Assembly: GCA_964482025.1 (NCBI GenBank)
Contig: CAYZVN010000032.1
Location: 1-32,947 of the forward strand
From: UBA5868 sp964482025
GTDB taxonomy: Bacteria; Pseudomonadota; Gammaproteobacteria; Pseudomonadales; Cellvibrionaceae
Reading direction: 5' to 3'
DNA: 32,947 nt
Within the stretch, counting starts at the first letter, position 1. Every line of letters begins with the position of its first letter. Positions 15,744-23,408 of the stretch are shown here, one piece after another. The position numbers and the translations under genes were made by a program. The notes below the pieces were generated by a model. The model was not told the DNA's origin and ran no database searches. It was given only the letters and a program-made list of their open reading frames with translations.

Positions 15744-16409
15744 TCAGTTGGATTGTGTCCGTGGTTCTGGTGGGGTTATCCCCCGAGATTGTTGGTAAGC
15801 CGCCAGCAGAGCCGCTGCGGCTGCGGTGACGTCCTCGCTGCCGAACAGACTGTGACAGACCGCCAAGGTCTGAGCACCCGCTGCTAACAGGGGGGCCATA
15901 TTATCGGCGCGAACGCCGCCTATGGCGACTATAGGGAGCGCGATGTCGGCGCGAGCTTGGCGCAGCACGTCTATGTTGGCTGCGCCTGCCATAGGTTTGG
16001 TGTTCGACGAAAAGAAGCGACCGAAGGCGACATAGCTGGCGCCTTGGTCGCGCGCGCGCCGCGCCAGTTCGATATCCGAATGGCAGGACACGCCGATAAT
16101 CGCCTCGGGCCCCAGCAGTCGACGCGCACTGGCGACTGAGCCGTCTCCCTGGCCCAAATGGACGCCGTGGGCGCCGCATTTAAGGGCGATATCGGGCCGG
16201 TCATTGATGATGCACCTGGCACCGTACTCCTCGCAAAGGGCGACCAAGCGCCTAGCTTCGTCCATCAGTTGCGCATCGGCGGCATTTTTGTTGCGCAGCT
16301 GAATGGTTTTAACCCCCGCAGCCAGCGCTTGAGCAGCTGCTTCAAAGAGCCGCTCCCCTGGCAGAAGCTGCGGGTCGGTGATGGCGTAGATCGGGCCTAA
16401 GAGGTTCAA
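15744..16409 (-). CDS. thiE: Thiamine phosphate synthase
   Basis: ThiE joins hydroxymethylpyrimidine diphosphate and thiazole phosphate to make thiamine monophosphate. The 221-residue protein is a TIM barrel with the family signatures TIQLRNK near 35-41, INDRPDIALKCGAHGVHLGQGD (~69-90, pyrimidine and phosphate contacts), IIGVSCHS near 105 and YVAFGRFFSS near 126, the last being the G-F-x-T-like segment. It starts with TTG at 16409, which overlaps the thiD TGA as TTGA; this implies translational coupling. The thiE stop is 2 bases from the hemL start. Confidence 0.94.
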   Translation of the reverse strand: MNLLGPIYAITDPQLLPGERLFEAAAQALAAGVKTIQLRNKNAADAQLMDEARRLVALCEEYGARCIINDRPDIALKCGAHGVHLGQGDGSVASARRLLGPEAIIGVSCHSDIELARRARDQGASYVAFGRFFSSNTKPMAGAANIDVLRQARADIALPIVAIGGVRADNMAPLLAAGAQTLAVCHSLFGSEDVTAAAAALLAAYQQSRGITPPEPRTQSN

Positions 16410-17248
16410 TGTGTTGCATTCCCCGGTAAGTCAGCGGCAGAGCGGGAAGTATCCAAGTTTTTGTCCGCCCAAAACAGTCGATGGGGAACCGGCCGTCCGA
16501 ACCCGAGCTGACGCGCTGCCGCGAGTGCCTGCCAGGTGTAATTTTGCGCTTGCTCCACCGCCGCCTGGATGGGGCAGTCATGACCGCGCAAAGCCGCAAT
16601 GGCGGCAGCGAGGGTGCTAATCGCCCCGAGGCAAGTTGGCGGTGACTGTTCCCACTCATAGTGTTTGATCAGGCCACTGTTGTCGTAGAGGCCAGTAGTG
16701 GCGCGATTTTCGTCGGCCAATGATTGGCTGAGCAACAGATGGCGGCAGCCCTTATTGGTAATGGCGTGGGCAGTCGCATCTATAGTGTCGCTTTCTTTTG
16801 CCAGTATATGAGCTTCGCGAAGCGAGATGACGGCCACCTCGCTTAGGGGTAAAAGCAGGGCCGCGAAGGCGGCGGGAAGGTCCGCCTGTTCCACGCTGTC
16901 CGCGTCCCAAAGGCAAAAGGAAGGGTGGATGATCAGCGGCAGGTGTGGATAGTCTTGCAGAATCGAATGAATCGCCTCGAGATTGGCGACTGAGCCGGCG
17001 AAGCCAACTTTCACCGCCTTGACGGGCATATCCTCGAGAATCGAGCGTGCCTGCTCGATGATCAGCGTCGTGTCCACGGCGAGTGCTTCGCTATTGTCTG
17101 CCGTCGCCGTGGCGCACAGTGCTGTGGCAACCGGCGCACAATGACAGCCCATGCTCGCCATCGACTCTATGTCCGCCTGTAGACCACCTCCGCCGGAGGG
17201 GTCCAGAGGGGAGAAGCACAGAACAACGGGAGGGTTGGAATTCTGCAT
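16406..17248 (-). CDS. thiD: ThiD-like HMP kinase homologue with degenerate active site
   Basis: ThiD phosphorylates hydroxymethylpyrimidine (HMP) twice for thiamine synthesis. Position and overall pattern identify the family: the N-terminal SPLDPSGGGGLQADIESM, PVKAVKVGFAGSV, and the C-terminal NYTWQALAAA followed by VPHRL. The ATG at 17248 has GAGGAG 8 bases upstream, giving 280 residues. The catalytic signatures are eroded. The anion-hole motif, normally GSGCT or GTGCT, reads CLGAIS at residues ~206-211 (16616-16633). The ATP/Mg segment around DPV reads IHPSFC, the TPN-x-x-EA segment reads SLREAH, and the GG of the late strand is missing. It may be inactive, a binding protein, or altered in substrate. 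The ORF is intact and tightly coupled to thiE. Confidence 0.8.
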   Translation of the reverse strand: MQNSNPPVVLCFSPLDPSGGGGLQADIESMASMGCHCAPVATALCATATADNSEALAVDTTLIIEQARSILEDMPVKAVKVGFAGSVANLEAIHSILQDYPHLPLIIHPSFCLWDADSVEQADLPAAFAALLLPLSEVAVISLREAHILAKESDTIDATAHAITNKGCRHLLLSQSLADENRATTGLYDNSGLIKHYEWEQSPPTCLGAISTLAAAIAALRGHDCPIQAAVEQAQNYTWQALAAARQLGFGRPVPHRLFWADKNLDTSRSAADLPGNATH

Positions 17249-17273
17249 ATCGCACACTCCTCTTTAACGTTTG

Positions 17274-17705
17274 TCAGGCGGGCAATTTAGTCACCACGAG
17301 AAACACAATGGCGATCAGAAACAGCACCGGAACTTCATTGAAGAAACGGAAAAATTTATGACTGGGGACGGGCTTGTCCTGGGCGAACTTGCGGATGTAC
17401 GCGCCGCACATATGGTGATAGCCGATCAAGCCCACCACTAACACCATCTTGATCCAGAACCAAGTGGTGCTGCTGTAATAGTCCCAGTAGATGTGCGCCA
17501 TCCACGCACCGAAGACAATGGATGCCACCATCGCAGGGGTGCCTATGGCGCGATACAGCTTGCGCTCCATGATTTTAAAGCGCTCCCGTCCAGGAGCGTC
17601 TTCCGTCATGGCGTGATAGACAAATAGGCGAGGAAGATAGAACAGCATGGCGAACCAGCTGACAACAGAGATGATATGCAACGATTTAACAATCAATGGC
17701 AGCAT
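17274..17705 (-). CDS. hemJ: HemJ-type protoporphyrinogen oxidase (membrane)
   Basis: HemJ oxidises protoporphyrinogen IX to protoporphyrin IX in bacteria lacking HemG and HemY. This 143-residue membrane protein has four transmembrane helices. The conserved His is near residue 10 in VKSLHIISVVSWFAMLFY, followed by LPRLFVYH; the conserved Lys lies in FWIKMVLVVGLIGYH. A near-consensus AGGTG precedes the ATG. It lies 25 bases upstream of thiD on the same strand, so it probably heads the run that ends with hemL, and both haem genes of the run would then be expressed together. Older annotations call the family UPF0093 or CopD-like. Confidence 0.9.
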   Translation of the reverse strand: MLPLIVKSLHIISVVSWFAMLFYLPRLFVYHAMTEDAPGRERFKIMERKLYRAIGTPAMVASIVFGAWMAHIYWDYYSSTTWFWIKMVLVVGLIGYHHMCGAYIRKFAQDKPVPSHKFFRFFNEVPVLFLIAIVFLVVTKLPA

Positions 17706-18108
17706 TATCGCACCTAGCTCGGGAAACGACGAAAGACAATAAATAGTTTGGGTCTTCCGTGAACGCCCGCACCTTATTGTGTAACGTGTTATTCAGGTGC
17801 GCTCAAAATGCCTCGGCTCGGGACGGCGCGCCGTTGTTCACGCGTCCAAGGCCGCAGCCTTATGGATCGGGAGAGTAGCAGACGGCGTGCCGCGATGGCC
17901 AGTAGAACTCATACGCGCGCGCCGCCTCAGCACTCTCGCCTGCCGCTCACCGTCGAGTCTGTGGGGCTCAGGGGATGAAAACCCCGTGGTCCAACTTCAG
18001 TTTTGGCAGAAACGCCTATACCATACGCCACCCGATGCGTCATTCTGCGCAGCCAAAGTATCGTGGCTTATCGGGGATGAAGGTTACAGTTGACGTTGGA
18101 GGTGATGA
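17706..18108. other. 403-base divergent intergenic region, no gene supported
   Basis: The region lies between hemJ and argC and must contain both promoters. A GCACCT/AGGTGC inverted repeat (~17769-17799) encloses TGTAACGTGTTATTCA, which loosely resembles an ARG box (TGAAT-N-ATTCA) with several mismatches. A GGGG/CCCC mini-hairpin lies near 17977-17991. The 98-codon frame from GTG at 17797 has atypical composition and no ribosome site, so I do not call it a gene. Confidence 0.5.
18098..18102 (+). promoter_or_regulatory. Ribosome-binding site for argC GTG start
   Basis: GGAGG lies 6 bases upstream of GTG at 18109 and supports that start; no ATG lies near it in frame. Confidence 0.75.
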
Positions 18109-19146
18109 GTGATTCGAGTAGGTATCGTTGGCGGTACGGGCTATACCGGTGCGGAGCTTCTGCGGCTGTTAGCCAAACATCCGGACGCACAAGTTGACGT
18201 GATCACATCGCGGAGCGAGGAGGGCAAAAGCGTTGCCGACTTGTTCGCGAACCTGCGCGGGCATTATGACTTGGCTTTTACCTCTCCAGATTCAGATCGC
18301 CTCTTGGAATGCGATCTGATTTTTTTCGCCACCCCTCACGGCGTTGCGCAATCCATGGTTCCCGACCTGATCAAAGCGGGCGCGCGCATTGTCGACTTGT
18401 CAGCCGACTTCCGCATTCGTGATACAGCGCTTTGGGAAAAGTGGTACAACCAGCCGCACCAGGCGCCCGAGCTGGTTCAGAAAGCCGTTTATGGTCTGCC
18501 CGAGGTCAACCGCGACCGCATCCGCGAGGCTCAACTGGTTGCCTGCCCCGGCTGCTATCCGACCTCCGTTCAACTCGGCTTTCTGCCTTTGCTGGAGCAG
18601 GGGCTCGTGGACCCCACCCGGCTGATTGCGAACGCCGCATCCGGTACCAGCGGCGCTGGCCGGCAGGCCAAGATCGATACACTGTTCGCCGAAATTACTG
18701 ATAGTTTTAAAGCCTACGGCGTCAAAGGGCATCGCCATCTACCCGAAATCGAGCAGGGGCTGCGGGATATCCAGCAGGGGCGAGGCGAGCCGGCAAGCGT
18801 CACCTTTGTGCCGCATCTTCTGCCGATCGGTCGCGGTATTCATTCGACCCTCTACGCGACGTTGCTAAATACCGAGGTCGACCTCCAGGCGCTCTATGAA
18901 GAGCGCTTTCGCGACGAGCCCTTCGTCGATGTATTGCCGCCAGGGGTATTGCCCGAAACGCGCTCTGTGCGTGGGACCAACCTGTGTCGAATTGCGGTGG
19001 TGCGCCCGCAAAACCGAGATACCGCTGTGATTTTGGTTGCGGAGGATAACCTCACCAAAGGTGCATCTGGCCAAGCGATTCAATGCATGAATATCATGTT
19101 TGGGTTTGCGGAAACAGCAGGGTTGGATGCCCCCGCCGTTCTTTAA
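18109..19146 (+). CDS. argC: N-acetyl-gamma-glutamyl-phosphate reductase
   Basis: ArgC reduces N-acetylglutamyl phosphate with NADPH, the third step of arginine synthesis. The 345-residue product starts MIRVGIVGGTGYTGAELLRLL with the NADPH-binding glycine motif at 7-13. The catalytic Cys149 lies in ACPGCYPT, and GHRHLPEIEQGL near 205 gives the conserved His. HSTLYATL and VRGTNLCRIAV are also family segments. The GTG start has a good Shine-Dalgarno site. Next come a DUF6776-like gene, bactofilin and erpA on the same strand, an order I recall from pseudomonads. Confidence 0.97.
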   Translation: MIRVGIVGGTGYTGAELLRLLAKHPDAQVDVITSRSEEGKSVADLFANLRGHYDLAFTSPDSDRLLECDLIFFATPHGVAQSMVPDLIKAGARIVDLSADFRIRDTALWEKWYNQPHQAPELVQKAVYGLPEVNRDRIREAQLVACPGCYPTSVQLGFLPLLEQGLVDPTRLIANAASGTSGAGRQAKIDTLFAEITDSFKAYGVKGHRHLPEIEQGLRDIQQGRGEPASVTFVPHLLPIGRGIHSTLYATLLNTEVDLQALYEERFRDEPFVDVLPPGVLPETRSVRGTNLCRIAVVRPQNRDTAVILVAEDNLTKGASGQAIQCMNIMFGFAETAGLDAPAVL

Positions 19147-19199
19147 TCCCCTGTGGTACCCCGCAGCGCGAAGGACATAGATTTACAACGGATACAGCC

Positions 19200-19940
19200 A
19201 TGGCGATAGTAAAAGGCAGCAAAGTTTACCAGTGGTCAGTGGTGAAATCCCGGCCGTATACACGTCTTTGGCAGGCTTGCGTGCTGTCGGCGTTGGTTGC
19301 AGTGGCAGTGGTGAGCGCGTTTGTCCTCGGTCAGCAGCTCGCCATCAACAGTGAAGCTCGCACTCAGCGCGACTTTGCCGCTCTGCAAGCGGAGCTGGAA
19401 ACGATCCGCAAAGCGGAGCAGCAGCTGCGGCGCCAGCAGGAAAATGCCAAACTAGGCGCAGAGGTCGATCGCAAGTCCCTGGAAGAGGTTCGCCAGGAAG
19501 TGATCGACCTGAAAGCTGCCATCGCGGGCTTGGAAGAAGAGAATCAGTTTTACCGCAATTTGATGTCGCCCAATGGCGACGCGCGGGGCTTGAGCTTTGG
19601 GCCGATTGAAATTGTGCAAACCGAGCGTCCACGGACTTATCGTTACAAAGTGGTGGTTCAGCAGCTCGCCACCCAACATCAATTATTGAACGGTACGCTG
19701 AACTTCAGTGTGGTCGGCCGCCAGGGTGACGAAGCCAAAGTGCTGGCGTTGAAAGAAATTTCATCTAGCATCGATAGTGATGCCATTAAGCTCCGCTTCA
19801 AATACTTCCAGAATGTGGAGGGCGAACTGGTGCTGCCAGAAGGTTTTGAACCGGAGCGCATCGAATTGGAAGCCCGCTCGAGCGGCAGCAATGCCGGTGT
19901 TATAGAAAAACGCCTAACTTGGCAGACGCGAAACGCCTAA
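19200..19940 (+). CDS. DUF6776-like membrane-anchored coiled-coil protein
   Basis: I chose ATG at 19200 (MAIVKGSKVYQWSVVK, 246 residues); the frame extends upstream to 19083 inside argC, but that part has no protein-like pattern. One transmembrane helix lies at about 27-47 (ACVLSALVAVAVVSAFVLG), followed by a coiled coil at ~55-120 rich in Glu, Gln and Arg, and a beta-rich C-terminal domain (RTYRYKVVVQQLATQHQLL onwards). The topology suggests a short cytoplasmic tail and a periplasmic coiled coil plus globular domain. It precedes bactofilin, as in Pseudomonas; a partner or membrane anchor for bactofilin is plausible but unproven. The family name is from synteny and memory. Confidence 0.78.
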   Translation: MAIVKGSKVYQWSVVKSRPYTRLWQACVLSALVAVAVVSAFVLGQQLAINSEARTQRDFAALQAELETIRKAEQQLRRQQENAKLGAEVDRKSLEEVRQEVIDLKAAIAGLEEENQFYRNLMSPNGDARGLSFGPIEIVQTERPRTYRYKVVVQQLATQHQLLNGTLNFSVVGRQGDEAKVLALKEISSSIDSDAIKLRFKYFQNVEGELVLPEGFEPERIELEARSSGSNAGVIEKRLTWQTRNA

Positions 19941-19971
19941 TGGGCATGGGATTTTTTAGGAGTCGATTTTT

Positions 19972-20334
19972 ATGGGGGCCAACCATACCCTGGTATCCAA
20001 AGGCACGCGCATCATTGGCGATGTCCATTTCAGCGGTGAGCTGAATGTCGAAGGTCAACTGGTGGGCAATATCATTGCCGATAACAACTCGGAGCTGCTG
20101 ATCAGCCAATCTGGACAGATTGAGGGACAAATTCAGGCTCCTAAGGTCATAGTTCGTGGTTTAGTACAAGGCGATATACGCTGTACCAAGCACCTTGAGT
20201 TAGGTGCAACTGCGATTGTGAACGGCAATGTGTTTTACACTTTAATCGAAATGGTCAAAGGTTCTCAGGTCAACGGCAGCCTCGTTTACGTCGATGAGAG
20301 CGAAGGCAAGAAGAAAGCGACGGCAGCGACCTGA
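19972..20334 (+). CDS. Bactofilin (polymer-forming cytoskeletal protein)
   Basis: Bactofilins polymerise without nucleotide into membrane-associated filaments that place cell-wall enzymes and affect cell shape. The 120-residue protein shows the right-handed beta-helix repeat pattern from residue ~8 to ~105: GTRIIGDVHFSGELNVEGQL, then a repeated I/V-x-G rhythm through VRGLVQGDIRCTKHLELG and GSQVNGSLVYVD. A short Lys-rich tail follows. AGGAG lies well placed before the ATG. It stands 31 bases after the DUF6776-like gene, and peptidoglycan genes (anmK, M23 peptidase) lie just beyond erpA on the other strand. Confidence 0.93.
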   Translation: MGANHTLVSKGTRIIGDVHFSGELNVEGQLVGNIIADNNSELLISQSGQIEGQIQAPKVIVRGLVQGDIRCTKHLELGATAIVNGNVFYTLIEMVKGSQVNGSLVYVDESEGKKKATAAT

Positions 20335-20374
20335 CGGATGTCGCAATCGCGATGCTTCTTTTTATGAGGTAATT

Positions 20375-20728
20375 ATGTCTGTAGCACAGTCTTACACTCC
20401 GACCCCTATTCAGATAAGTGCCAGCGCTGTGGCCAAGATTCAATCGCTGCTGGAAGAAGAGGGGAACTCCGAGCTGAAATTGCGGGTATACGTTACCGGC
20501 GGGGGTTGTTCCGGTTTTCAGTACGGCTTTTCCTTCGATGAAGAGCTGGAAGATGACGATACGAAAATTGAGAAAGAGGGCATTACCGTGGTAGTGGATC
20601 CCATGAGTTATCCCTATCTCGTAGGTTCTGTGGTGGATTATCAGGAGGGGCTGCAAGGCTCCAGGTTCACCGTCGAAAACCCCAATGCCAGCAGCACTTG
20701 CGGTTGCGGCTCATCATTTTCCATCTAA
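20375..20728 (+). CDS. erpA: A-type iron-sulfur insertion protein ErpA
   Basis: ErpA delivers iron-sulfur clusters to apoproteins, including isoprenoid synthesis enzymes. From ATG at 20375 it has 117 residues with the three conserved cysteines: Cys45 in GGGCSGFQYGF and Cys109/Cys111 in CGCGSSF at the C-terminus. DPMSYPYLVGSVVDYQEGL is the central family segment. The longer frame from 20294 adds a Lys/Arg-rich lead that overlaps the bactofilin end and is not real. Its stop codon overlaps the anmK stop on the opposite strand by 3 bases. Confidence 0.95.
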   Translation: MSVAQSYTPTPIQISASAVAKIQSLLEEEGNSELKLRVYVTGGGCSGFQYGFSFDEELEDDDTKIEKEGITVVVDPMSYPYLVGSVVDYQEGLQGSRFTVENPNASSTCGCGSSFSI

Positions 20729-21852
20729 TTTTGACTGCGCCCCGGCACTAGGCCGGGGTAAATTCCCCCCAGCACAACCTCTTCATACGCGCCCGTCACC
20801 GCTGGAATGTTGCCCGACTGATGGTTGAGTGTCCGCATTGCCAGCCATGCAAAGGCGGCGGCCTCAACGTAATCTATGGGAATACCAAAATCGTCGGTAG
20901 TGCGTACGCTAAAGTTTGCGAGCAATAACTTGAGTCGCCGCATCAGTGCCCCATTGTGCGCGCCGCCGCCACATACCAATACTTCGCCCTGCTCGCTCTG
21001 ACGGCGAATCTGATCCGCGATTGATCGGGCGGTTAATTCCAATAAAGTGGCCTGCACGTGGTGGTCCGGCAGCTTTGGAAACGCTTGCAAAATACTTGTC
21101 AGCCACCCCAGGCTAAATTCCTCCCGCCCCGTGCTCTTAGGCGCTGGAAGGGAAAAATAGGGGTGAGAATATAAAGCCTCAAACAACTCGTTACACACTT
21201 GCCCACTCGCCGCCCACTTGCCATCTCGGTCGATTCTTTGACCGGTGCGGTAGCTGATCCAAGCATCCATCAAACCGTTGCCGGGCCCGGTGTCGTAACC
21301 GCGTACTTCGCCACTGGAGGGTAAGAGCGTGATGTTGGCGATACCGCCAATATTCAACAGAATCCGAGATTGGTCGGCGCGAGCAAAGACTGCACGGTGA
21401 AAAGCGGGAACCAGCGGGGCACCCTGTCCGCCGGCCGCGATATCGCGCCGGCGAAAATCCGCAACCGTCGTAATACCGGTGATCTGTGCGATGGTGTTGG
21501 GGTCGCCAATCTGCAGCGTAAAGCTCCCACCGCCGAGAATCCGCGGTCTATGGCGAATCGTCTGGCCGTGACTCCCAATGGCGACAACATCAGCGGCGGA
21601 GTACCCGCTCTGCTCCAGAAGCCCCAGTGCGGCTTCGGCAAATAATTTTCCCAGGGCGACGTCGAGTTCGCCCATCCGGTCAATTTCGTTGGAGCTGGGA
21701 TCAAACAGGCCGAAGACGGCGCCTCTAATGGGCTCGGGAAGGGGAAGGGGAAATGCCGAAACCACTTGGCAAAGATCATTTTCGATCGACACCAACGCCG
21801 CATCAATTGCGTCGGCGCTGGTGCCGGACATGAGCCCTATGTAGAGCGCCAC
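20725..21852 (-). CDS. anmK: Anhydro-N-acetylmuramic acid kinase
   Basis: AnmK phosphorylates and hydrolyses 1,6-anhydro-MurNAc released in cell-wall turnover, returning it to amino-sugar metabolism. The 375-residue protein has the ASKHA-fold signatures: GLMSGTSADAIDAALV at the start (the family often has DGID where this has DAID), the phosphate motif in GSHGQTIRHRP, LNIGGIANIT, DTGPGNGLMDAW, and CGGGAHNGALMRRL. The start is GTG at 21852, only 3 bases after the M23 peptidase stop, so translation is probably coupled. The stop overlaps that of erpA on the other strand. Confidence 0.95.
   Translation of the reverse strand: MALYIGLMSGTSADAIDAALVSIENDLCQVVSAFPLPLPEPIRGAVFGLFDPSSNEIDRMGELDVALGKLFAEAALGLLEQSGYSAADVVAIGSHGQTIRHRPRILGGGSFTLQIGDPNTIAQITGITTVADFRRRDIAAGGQGAPLVPAFHRAVFARADQSRILLNIGGIANITLLPSSGEVRGYDTGPGNGLMDAWISYRTGQRIDRDGKWAASGQVCNELFEALYSHPYFSLPAPKSTGREEFSLGWLTSILQAFPKLPDHHVQATLLELTARSIADQIRRQSEQGEVLVCGGGAHNGALMRRLKLLLANFSVRTTDDFGIPIDYVEAAAFAWLAMRTLNHQSGNIPAVTGAYEEVVLGGIYPGLVPGRSQN
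20740..20758 (+). terminator. Hairpin just after erpA, inside the anmK 3' end
   Basis: CCCCGGC and GCCGGGG form a perfect 7-bp stem with a 5-base loop, 11 bases after the erpA stop. It overlaps the last anmK codons because the convergent genes share their ends. The plus-strand tail (TAAATTCC) is not a T run, so termination efficiency is doubtful. Confidence 0.4.
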
Positions 21853-21855
21853 AAA

Positions 21856-23214
21856 CTAGAGGGACGTCGCGCTGGTCGAGTTGCTGGCCAGCTTGGTGGT
21901 TTTTTCGAGCTGCGCCACCAGCGGTTGGGTCTGCGCGTAAAATCGCTGCATCTCACTGTCGGGAATGGATTGTGCCTTGGGTAATTTCTGCAGGATCGTG
22001 CGAGGATCGCGATGTACGCCGTTGAGCAAAAATTCATAGTGAAGGTGTGGCGCGGTAGAGTAGCCGGTGGAGCCAACGGTTCCAATCACCTGTCCTTGTT
22101 TAACCCGTGCACCCGATTTTACCGAGCGTTTATGAAGGTGAAGGTACTTGGTTTGTACATCCGAGCCGTGCTGGATTACCACATAATTACCGTTAGCTTC
22201 GGTGTAACCCGATGAGATAACTTTGCCATCTCCCGCGGCCCATACTGGTGTGCCGCGGTTAGCCGCATAATCGGTGCCGCGGTGCGGGCGAACCGTTTTG
22301 GTGATGGGGTGGAGGCGGCGGGGGTTGAAATTGGAGCTGATGCGGCGAAAATCCAGGGGGGCGCGTAAAAAGGCTTTGCGCATGGCTTTCCCCGTTGGCG
22401 AATAATACTGCGCGTCGCCGTTGTGATCGACATAACGCACCGCCTGAAAGGTCGTATTCTGGTTGGTAAATTCGGCCGCAAGAATTGCTCCTGAGCCCAA
22501 ACGCTGTCCATCCAGAAATTTCTCTTCATAGAGGATCTGGAAGCGGTCGCCTTTGCGAATATCCAAGGCGAAGTCGATGTCCCATCCGAAGATCCCCGCC
22601 ATCGACATAATCAGATCTTCATCTAGCCCTGCATCGAGGCCGGCTTTATAAAGGGATGACTGAATAACACCGCTGCGCACCGCAACTTTGACGTCCGGCT
22701 TTTTCTCAATTTTGGTGTACTCATAGCCGCCGGTTTCAGAAGCCGAAAACACCTCATTGGTCAGAGGGTTTATGCTGTGTACCAGAGATATGAGCTTGCC
22801 GTCATCGTCGATGCTGAAAGTCAGCGTACGACCGGGGAAGAGTTTTGCGAGTTTTTTTGCCTCCTTGCCCGAATTGACCAACTCATACATGTCGCGATCC
22901 GAAAAACCCGCGCGCTGGAATAGTTTGGACAAGGTATCGCCCGGCTTAACCGTCAACTCCACCTGGCGAATAGAAGGTTTTTCGAGTTCCAAATCCGTCC
23001 AGGAAAGCTCTGGTGCCGGGGCGTGCTCTAGCTTTGGCAATTCCAATGAAAATGTATGCCGGTGGGCTTCGGCGCGCTCAGAAGGTAGAGAGATCATCGC
23101 CACTAAAGCCGAAACCAAACCGCCGGCGATCAGAATATGCATTTTAGGGAAAAACGAAAATGCGCCTACGTTTGCGTCAGGCACAGATCTCTTGGGGATA
23201 CGAGTAGGTTCCAT
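21856..23214 (-). CDS. M23 family murein endopeptidase (MepM/OapA-like)
   Basis: The enzyme cuts peptidoglycan cross-links in the periplasm. I chose ATG at 23214 (452 residues); a 33-residue upstream extension exists but is unlike a signal anchor. A transmembrane anchor lies at ~26-45 (MHILIAGGLVSALVAMISL). A LysM-like domain begins at LTVKPGDTLSKLFQRAGF (~90), followed by a middle domain. The M23 metallopeptidase domain follows, with HRGTDYA near 311 supplying the HxxxD zinc ligands and HLHYEF near 389 the HxH. It is the first gene of a pair with anmK, 3 bases apart, linking wall hydrolysis to recycling. It is divergent from tyrS. Confidence 0.92.
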   Translation of the reverse strand: MEPTRIPKRSVPDANVGAFSFFPKMHILIAGGLVSALVAMISLPSERAEAHRHTFSLELPKLEHAPAPELSWTDLELEKPSIRQVELTVKPGDTLSKLFQRAGFSDRDMYELVNSGKEAKKLAKLFPGRTLTFSIDDDGKLISLVHSINPLTNEVFSASETGGYEYTKIEKKPDVKVAVRSGVIQSSLYKAGLDAGLDEDLIMSMAGIFGWDIDFALDIRKGDRFQILYEEKFLDGQRLGSGAILAAEFTNQNTTFQAVRYVDHNGDAQYYSPTGKAMRKAFLRAPLDFRRISSNFNPRRLHPITKTVRPHRGTDYAANRGTPVWAAGDGKVISSGYTEANGNYVVIQHGSDVQTKYLHLHKRSVKSGARVKQGQVIGTVGSTGYSTAPHLHYEFLLNGVHRDPRTILQKLPKAQSIPDSEMQRFYAQTQPLVAQLEKTTKLASNSTSATSL

Positions 23215-23356
23215 CGAGGTAATTACAAAATGAAGAAAGTAGGACTCATTGTTTATAACAGAAAAACCGTGCTTTATCACTTGAATGACGTTGTTTATGC
23301 CAAGTAAAGTCATGCAATTTCTTTGTTACTTGTGTTTATAGATTCTTTCGGTATCT

Positions 23357-23385
23357 TTGACAGATTTTTACTCCCAAAAAGAATC
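23357..23385 (+). promoter_or_regulatory. Possible tyrS promoter
   Basis: TTGACA at 23357-23362 is a perfect -35 box. With a 17-base spacer the -10 position (AGAATC, 23380-23385) matches poorly, so the pair is tentative. It lies about 25 bases before the tyrS start, inside an AT-rich divergent gap. Confidence 0.35.
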
Positions 23386-23408
23386 AGTTAGCAAATTAAG
23401 GCGGACCT

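Noticed and set aside
17797..18093. A 98-codon frame between hemJ and argC
   Set aside because: It has a GTG start without a ribosome site, Arg/Ser/Trp-rich composition and no domain-like pattern; it is treated as non-coding.
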